A stretch of 64,000 bases of DNA from Platerodrilus igneus (Eukaryota; Arthropoda; Insecta; Coleoptera; Lycidae): positions 5,828,501-5,892,500 of the forward strand of contig JARFIW010000170.1 of assembly GCA_036346225.1 (NCBI GenBank), in the 5' to 3' direction. The notes beneath the pieces are model-generated. The model saw only the letters and a list, made by a program, of their open reading frames with translations. It was not told the origin of the DNA and ran no database searches. Numbering within the stretch: position 1 is the stretch's first letter; every line of letters begins with the position of its first letter. Positions 58,946-64,000 of this stretch are shown piece after piece. A program made the translations under genes and the position numbers.

Positions 58946-59253
58946 CTCTAATTTACTTAAGAATTGTCTGAACTTTAAATGCTAGTGGAGTTTAGCCATA
59001 TAATAATAGTTAATTTTTACATAAGGTTTAGAGATGTTGAGTAGAACGTTAGCGTAAGTAATAATTATTTTGCTTCGATGTTACTAACTAGAATATTAAG
59101 TTATTTTGCACAATTCACTGTGGGTTAAGTGGTAGATCAACTGATGGTTATGCCCATCAAGTTGAACTTCACTCATATTCTATTATTTTGTTGCTTTATG
59201 TTTTGTTAACAAATACTTTTTTTGAATAAAGACATTTAATAATAATAATAATA

Positions 59254-59620
59254 GTAATGACCAACAGCCCATCTACATTTCAAAGAGTTATGGACCGTGT
59301 AGTGAAAGGGCTAGCTGACGAAATGTGCATAATATATTTAGACGACTGTCTCGTATTTAGCTCATCCTTACAAGAACATTTAGAGAGGCTAAAGACCGTT
59401 TTTGACAGATTCAGACAATACAATTAGACAAATCGGAATTTTGACAGAAAATGGTGGTGTACTTGGGACACGTGATAACCCTTTCAGGAGTTTAACCAAA
59501 CTCCGACAAAATTACAGCTGTAAAGAATTTTCCTATACCACGAACACAGACCGAAATTAAAAGTTTTCTAGAACTAATAGGATATTATAGACGTTTTATG
59601 AAAGATTGTAACAATTTTAT
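59254..59620 (+). pseudogene. pol: Errantivirus pol: C-terminal RT
   Basis: Continues RT with TNSPSTFQRVMDRV, then IIYLDDCLVFS (YxDD box, about 59327) and, after frameshifts near 59425 and 59500, EIKSFLELIGYYRRFMKD (about 59551). It is cut near 59620 by the next insertion. Confidence 0.85.
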
Positions 59621-61282
59621 TTTCGAATTAATAATTCTCTTCATTAAAGGTACAACGAATATTAAAACACCTTTATTAACTAAAGTAGTAATACGGGTAA
59701 CAATCAAATTTTTACATTAAAACCGTATCTAGATTCGTTAGTCTATTTGTTTTGGATGTCGGTGTATTCCACAGCCACTTGCGCGCGCGTTGAGAGGATT
59801 GACAATCCCCCTCGGGACCCTCCCACCATGCAAGAACGCGGGAGAGGCACTTGTCGTTAGGTAAAAGCAGCAACAACATGTTTAGGAAGACAATGGCGAG
59901 TGACCTGCGGGTCGCATTAATTGTGAGACACACTTTCTGAGTAACGCGCAACGAAGACTTACAAACTACGCAACGAAAACTTATAAAACTACGTAAATAA
60001 AATTAGCTACACGCAAGGCTTAGGAACGCAAACTTAAAGTTACAACTAAGATTAGACGAATTTGAATCAATGTCAAGAAACCCACTTCACTTCAACAGCT
60101 GTATTTAGAGGATGGAAAGCAGGAATAATTAGCTGCAGATTCCGCAAGGCGATGCAGTTCCCAATCTAGCCAAGGAAAGCAGCCCGGGGTTTGGTTCGTA
60201 GTAGCTTTAAGGAATTCTTCTGTGCTTCATTCTGAAAGCACGTTATTTTGTTTTGTTACATAGAAGTACGAATTTGTTATTCAGTTTATTTGTTGCTGAG
60301 CTGGTTTTCTCCAGTATCAAATTTAAATTTCACTTAGTTTAGTAGATATGTGACAACACGTGGCTTCAGCATAAAATAACAGCTGCGGCTACATCACTTG
60401 CTTGTTTGAAATATGCTGTCAACAATTGCACCATTGCAAGCAGATGTTTAGTATTACATTACTACCACCTTTGATAAAAAAAAAAGAGAATATCTTCGTG
60501 AACATTTTGACTTCAAATCGATTTTAGTACTTTTAACTTAACGAGAAATTTTGTATATTAATTTGTAACTGACCTAAACAGATATGAATGGGTTAGAAAA
60601 CATTAGTGTAACCAGTCACATTGTGTTGTAATATATTTGAGTAAGAATCAAGTTGATAAACCTTACGTTAACTTTTCAAGTAATTCAAGTATTCATTTAA
60701 TTTTATTGCATTGAATTTTATTTACAGAAACAAAAAATTCTTTCTAGTAAATTAATAATCCACGCTTAAAGTCTTTTATTCTGATCTAGTTTGATCAGAC
60801 CTGACAACCAAAAAGCAATAAGAATTAAATTTTGATGCTACCCTTATGTAGAAAATATCCTTTTGCATTTTTAGGCATATTTGAGGGACACAAACAGTGT
60901 TCCCATTTTCTATGTGACTTAATTATTATTCTTCCTTACAGGAACAGCGTCTTATTCTGTTAAGACAGGTTTTTGTCAGCGAAGGCGATCTTTTTCTTTG
61001 GGTCTCCACGTCCGCCTTAGAAATTTGCCATGCCATTAACATGAATCAATCTGGACTTGGTGGCGCCTGTTTGTTTTAGTTTGAGTGTGACCCCCACAGA
61101 TTTCGACTCCCCATTGCTCATAGCTCTACCCAAGGAATAGACCCTAGTTACGCCGGAAGACTTCGTTTTACTGACACCAAATGTGGGGCTGGTGTTTTAG
61201 TAGTTCTAGTAAGGTTGTTTCACTAGCACACATGCGTGAGGCTAGCGGAGCCAAGGAGAAGAAAAAAAAATAGTTACAAGAT
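59621..61282. mobile_element. Unclassified 1.66-kb insertion in errantivirus pol
   Basis: Non-coding sequence that separates MKDCNNF from FAKIKKPLTK, which are adjacent in related pol proteins. The left side has a GC-rich segment (about 59770-59930). Near the right end the minus strand reads CCACATTTGGTGTCAGTAA, reminiscent of an LTR-retrotransposon primer site, but only about 95 bp remain beyond it. It may be a decayed LTR element on the minus strand. GTAACAATTTT and GTTACAAGATTTT at the borders could be a diverged target duplication. Confidence 0.5.
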
Positions 61283-62093
61283 TTTGCCAAAATTAAAAAA
61301 CCCCTGACGAAATGTTTAAAGAAAAACGCAAAGGTACTACACGACAAAGATTTCATTGACAGTTTTCAGACCTGCAGAAATATTTTGACAAACAATCCAA
61401 TACTTCAATACCCAGATTTTTCTAAACCTTTCAATTTGACCACAGACGCTAGCAATTACTCGTTAGGAGCCGTATTATCTCAAGGAAACATACCAAATGA
61501 TAGACCCGTTGCATATGCATTGCGAACGTTAAATGAAACCGAAACAAGGTACTCTACAGTTGAAAAGGAACTTCTGGCAATAGTTTGGGCAACTAAACAT
61601 TTTAGGCGATATTTATTTGGACGAAAGTTTTTTATTTATACTGACCACAAACCACTGACATGGCTTTTCAATCTCAAAGACAGTAACTCAAAATTAACTA
61701 GATGGAAAATTAAACTTTTAGAGTACGATTATGAAATTGTTTTCAAGAAGGGAAAGTCGAATCAGTCTGTTTCGCATTCCAGTAAACGCTTTAGAAACTG
61801 GATCACTCTTCAACAATACTGATGACGTTGACGACTACATTAATGAATTTCTAAAAAGCATAGGTGATTTTACACAAGATGAAAATGATCTAGAAAACCT
61901 AATTGATGATTTAACACTAGATACCTCAGAACCAGAACAAATAATATATATTCCAGACAATCCCGGCACCTCAACACAGCATTCTGCTTTAAACGACAAT
62001 ACGAACCAAGGAATTCCAAGTCTGGACGAAATAATAAATGACAAAACAAGACAAATATTAATTTATCCTAATTTATATTTGAATGCTGACTGA
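61283..62093 (+). pseudogene. pol: Errantivirus pol: RNase H and linker
   Basis: FAKIKKPLTKCLKK leads into RNase H: LTTDASNYSLGAVLSQ (Asp), EKELLAIVWATKHFRRYL (Glu) and FIYTDHKPLTWLF (Asp), open from 61385. A frameshift near 61770 moves into an acidic linker (to 62093) rich in Asp and Asn, usual between RNase H and integrase in errantiviruses. Confidence 0.85.
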
Positions 62094-62099
62094 CGTCTC

Positions 62100-63217
62100 A
62101 CTAGAGGAGCAAGAAGGTCACAAAATTATAAAACTAAAAATACCCACAGTTGATAACGAGAAATTAATCTTACACTTTCTGTTTTAAATATACTAACCCA
62201 AATAACATGTTTTACTTGCACTTTAATAAAGAGAATTTATACCACGATTTCAATAATGTATACCAAAAGCACTTTTCAGAAAACAAACTAAAGTTAATTA
62301 AATGTAACAAATTGATAAATACAGTAACGGATTTGGAAGATCAAACTATTTTAATTAGAAACCACCATGAAAGAAAAATCACCCATCGTGGAATAGCGGA
62401 AACATATCAGAAATTAAAGAAAAATTGTTATTGGAAAAATATGAAAATCACTATATCAAATTTTATCAACAATCGTACTCTTTGCCAGAAAAACAAATAC
62501 GCGAGAAAAACTCCTTATACGCCTATAATGTTAACTGAGACCGCTTCAAAACCATTTGAAATCGTTCATATGTATGTGTTTATTTTTGACGGCAAAAACT
62601 ACCTAACATTAGTGGATGCTTTTACCAAATTAGCACCAGCTATAATCGTGGAAGGAAAAACCACAATCCATATCAGCCAAGCCCTAATTAAATATTTTAC
62701 ATCATATGGAATTCGTCAAACTATTGTGGTAGACAGAGGTATAGAGTTCAATAACTCTACAGTGAAAGAAATTCTCATTTTACATAAAATCAATGTACAG
62801 TTTACCACAAGTGGACATCATGAGTCCAATTCTATAGTAGAACGTACACACTCCATCCTAATTGAGCACTTACGACTCTTGAGAGAGATTTATCCTGATG
62901 GAGATGATTTAATGAATTATGCCATAATAGGTTACAATAATTCTATACACAGTGCAACAAATTTTACCCCATTTGAATTGACATTTGGTCACACAAGTTC
63001 CAGAGACCCGAATGAAATATTTTTATTTCCCACCTTTTACTCGGATTATGTTAGTAATCATAAAGAAAAATTAAAACACGTTTATAAGAAATTAAGTGAT
63101 AGATTGATCGAAAAGGAAGAGAATACGGTAGCTAAGAGAAATACAGACAGGCCTAGCAATCTAGAATTTAAGATTGATCAAATAGTTTATAAGAAAGATC
63201 CTAAAAAAACGAAATAA
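62100..63217 (+). pseudogene. pol: Errantivirus integrase, catalytic residue lost
   Basis: An HHCC-type region (NHHERKITHRGI...NRTLCQK) where the first Cys of the pair is Arg, then the core. The position of the first catalytic Asp is Tyr (IVHMYVFIF, about 62570), while the second Asp (VVDRGIEF, about 62730) and the Glu (SIVERTH, about 62830) remain. The frame is open for 336 codons (62207-63217), so it is the longest intact pol piece but should be inactive. The C-terminal DNA-binding part ends at KKDPKKTK. Confidence 0.85.
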
Positions 63218-63359
63218 GTAAGATAAAATGTTTTTGGTACCCTATAAAATTGTTAGAATATTAGATAAGAATAGAGTAGAAATAGAAAAATAAAAAGTAA
63301 AGGGCAATCAAACATGTTTCATAAAAGAAGTTATACATATTCAAGAATTAAAGAAACCC

Positions 63360-63798
63360 CTGTTACAGGTTCCTTTTCTGGACTACCACCAGACGGACCA
63401 GAGCTGAATTCCATAATTTAAACCATAACCCCGGACTCCTTCCCATTCACTTAGGCACAGCCCAAATACAAACTAACTACTGGACATTCTTACACATTTA
63501 CGATTTAACAAACATTACTGAAAACTTCGTTACATTGAAAGATCAATTCAAGAAAATACAAGATATACTTTCGAAATCTCAAAAAGCACTTTCGGGCCCA
63601 ATCAAACATTTCGCGACTCTTATCATAACACACAGATATTAGAGAATAACATTAATCATCAGTTAATCCAATTAAACCCTCTTTGGAGTATGAGACCAAA
63701 AAGAGCTCTTTTTAACGGTGTAGGCACCGCTATTAAATTTTTCACTGGTAATCTAGATTATAACGATGCTGAAAGATACGACGAAGCAATTTCATCCC
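63360..63798 (+). pseudogene. env: Errantivirus Env (F-protein type), truncated
   Basis: Fragments of an envelope glycoprotein related to baculovirus F proteins: an extracellular helical stretch (about 63480-63600, with a frameshift or stop near 63640), then a furin-like RPKR followed by the hydrophobic ALFNGVG (63693-63725) typical of errantivirus Env. The reading frame ends by running into an inserted RTE tail at about 63799. The transmembrane part is absent from the window. Confidence 0.8.
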
Positions 63799-64000
63799 TC
63801 ATTAACATCATCATCATTAGGTCTTCAGTCCTAGAACTGGTTAGACGCGTACCATCATTGTTCCCTATTCTGAACTAACCTACAGATTTCCCTGAAATAT
63901 GCACAGTTTACATCTATAACTGTCTGATCTAGGTCTACATCTACCTCTTTTTTCCTATCTCTGCTTGTAATATGTATATCACATACTATTCCCCAAAAAT
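63799..64000 (-). mobile_element. RTE-type LINE 3' end, continuing beyond the window
   Basis: Plus-strand ATCATCATCATTAGG (the (ATG)n tail on the minus strand) then AACTGGTTAGACGCGTACC, the same 3' end as at 27203-27735, running out at the right edge. It is inserted in errantivirus env. Confidence 0.88.

Larger units (their letters stand above)
55171..59253 (+). mobile_element. LINE with L1-like ORF1, in errantivirus RT
   Basis: A plus-strand non-LTR element of about 4.1 kb with ORF1, ORF2 and an (AAT)n tail (59237-59253). It lies exactly between KRMPLG and TNSPSTFQRVMD of the errantivirus RT, so its borders are good to a few bases. No clear target duplication was found. Confidence 0.85.
47430..63798 (+). 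mobile_element. Errantivirus (Ty3/gypsy with env), internal region, heavily nested
   Basis: Primer site, gag, protease, RT, RNase H, integrase and an env with a furin-like site appear in the canonical order on the plus strand across 16.4 kb. About 10.4 kb of that is later insertions: a CR1-type LINE (49672-54297), a second LINE (about 55171-59253) and an unclassified insert (about 59621-61282). Env is cut by an RTE tail at 63799-63803. Every gene is disrupted, so the element is a fossil. Confidence 0.9.

Overview
This is a transposon-packed stretch of an animal genome, almost certainly an arthropod and probably an insect. The evidence is AT-rich DNA with no operons or rRNA/tRNA genes, an env-bearing errantivirus with a tRNA-Ser-type primer site, a Penelope-like element, RTE and CR1/Jockey-type LINEs, a tRNA-derived SINE family, a hAT transposon, a KRBA2-like integrase gene and several satellite arrays. 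No complete host gene is visible. The only long uninterrupted reading frame is the 520-residue ORF1 of a CR1-type LINE. I could not run searches, so family names rest on motifs read by eye.

Layout. 1-17.2 kb is a chain of elements abutting (TA)n tracts. Copies A (+, ending 3388), E (-, 3437-5719) and H (-, 5755-8103) of an unclassified family come first. Then comes a 5.3-kb inverted pair of Penelope-like elements (8114-13450), a 153-bp satellite (15195-15795) and copy C (+, ending 17178). At 17.2-18.6 kb three short decayed coding fragments lie head to tail, two with AATAAA downstream; I do not recognise them. At 19.1-22.2 kb a hAT element with an 8-bp target duplication sits in a 149-bp satellite, followed by a 44-bp satellite. 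Two arrays of a ~120-bp satellite (23.3-24.0 and 26.0-26.8 kb) flank a non-satellite island. At 27.2-32.8 kb an RTE-type LINE lies between inverted copies of an RTE-tail plus SINE module. At 33.8 kb a short minus-strand exon encodes a convincing signal peptide and may start a host gene whose next exons could lie in the 24-25 kb island.

34.9-40.1 kb holds two or three more TA-tract elements on the minus strand. A KRBA2-like integrase pseudogene (40.5-46.7 kb) is split by a LINE that itself carries a SINE with a perfect 14-bp target duplication; another SINE adjoins the LINE tail. From 47.3 kb to the right edge lies an errantivirus (gag, protease, RT, RNase H, integrase, env), broken by a minus-strand CR1-type LINE (9-bp target duplication), a plus-strand LINE, an unclassified 1.66-kb insert and an RTE tail inside env. 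All these genes carry stops or frameshifts, except ORF1 of the minus-strand LINE.

The best candidate for something undescribed is the TA-tract family. Its members share short inverted termini placed in (TA)n, a TATA-like box, a conserved internal block, AATAAA signals and strong 5' splice-site matches, yet show no convincing conserved protein.
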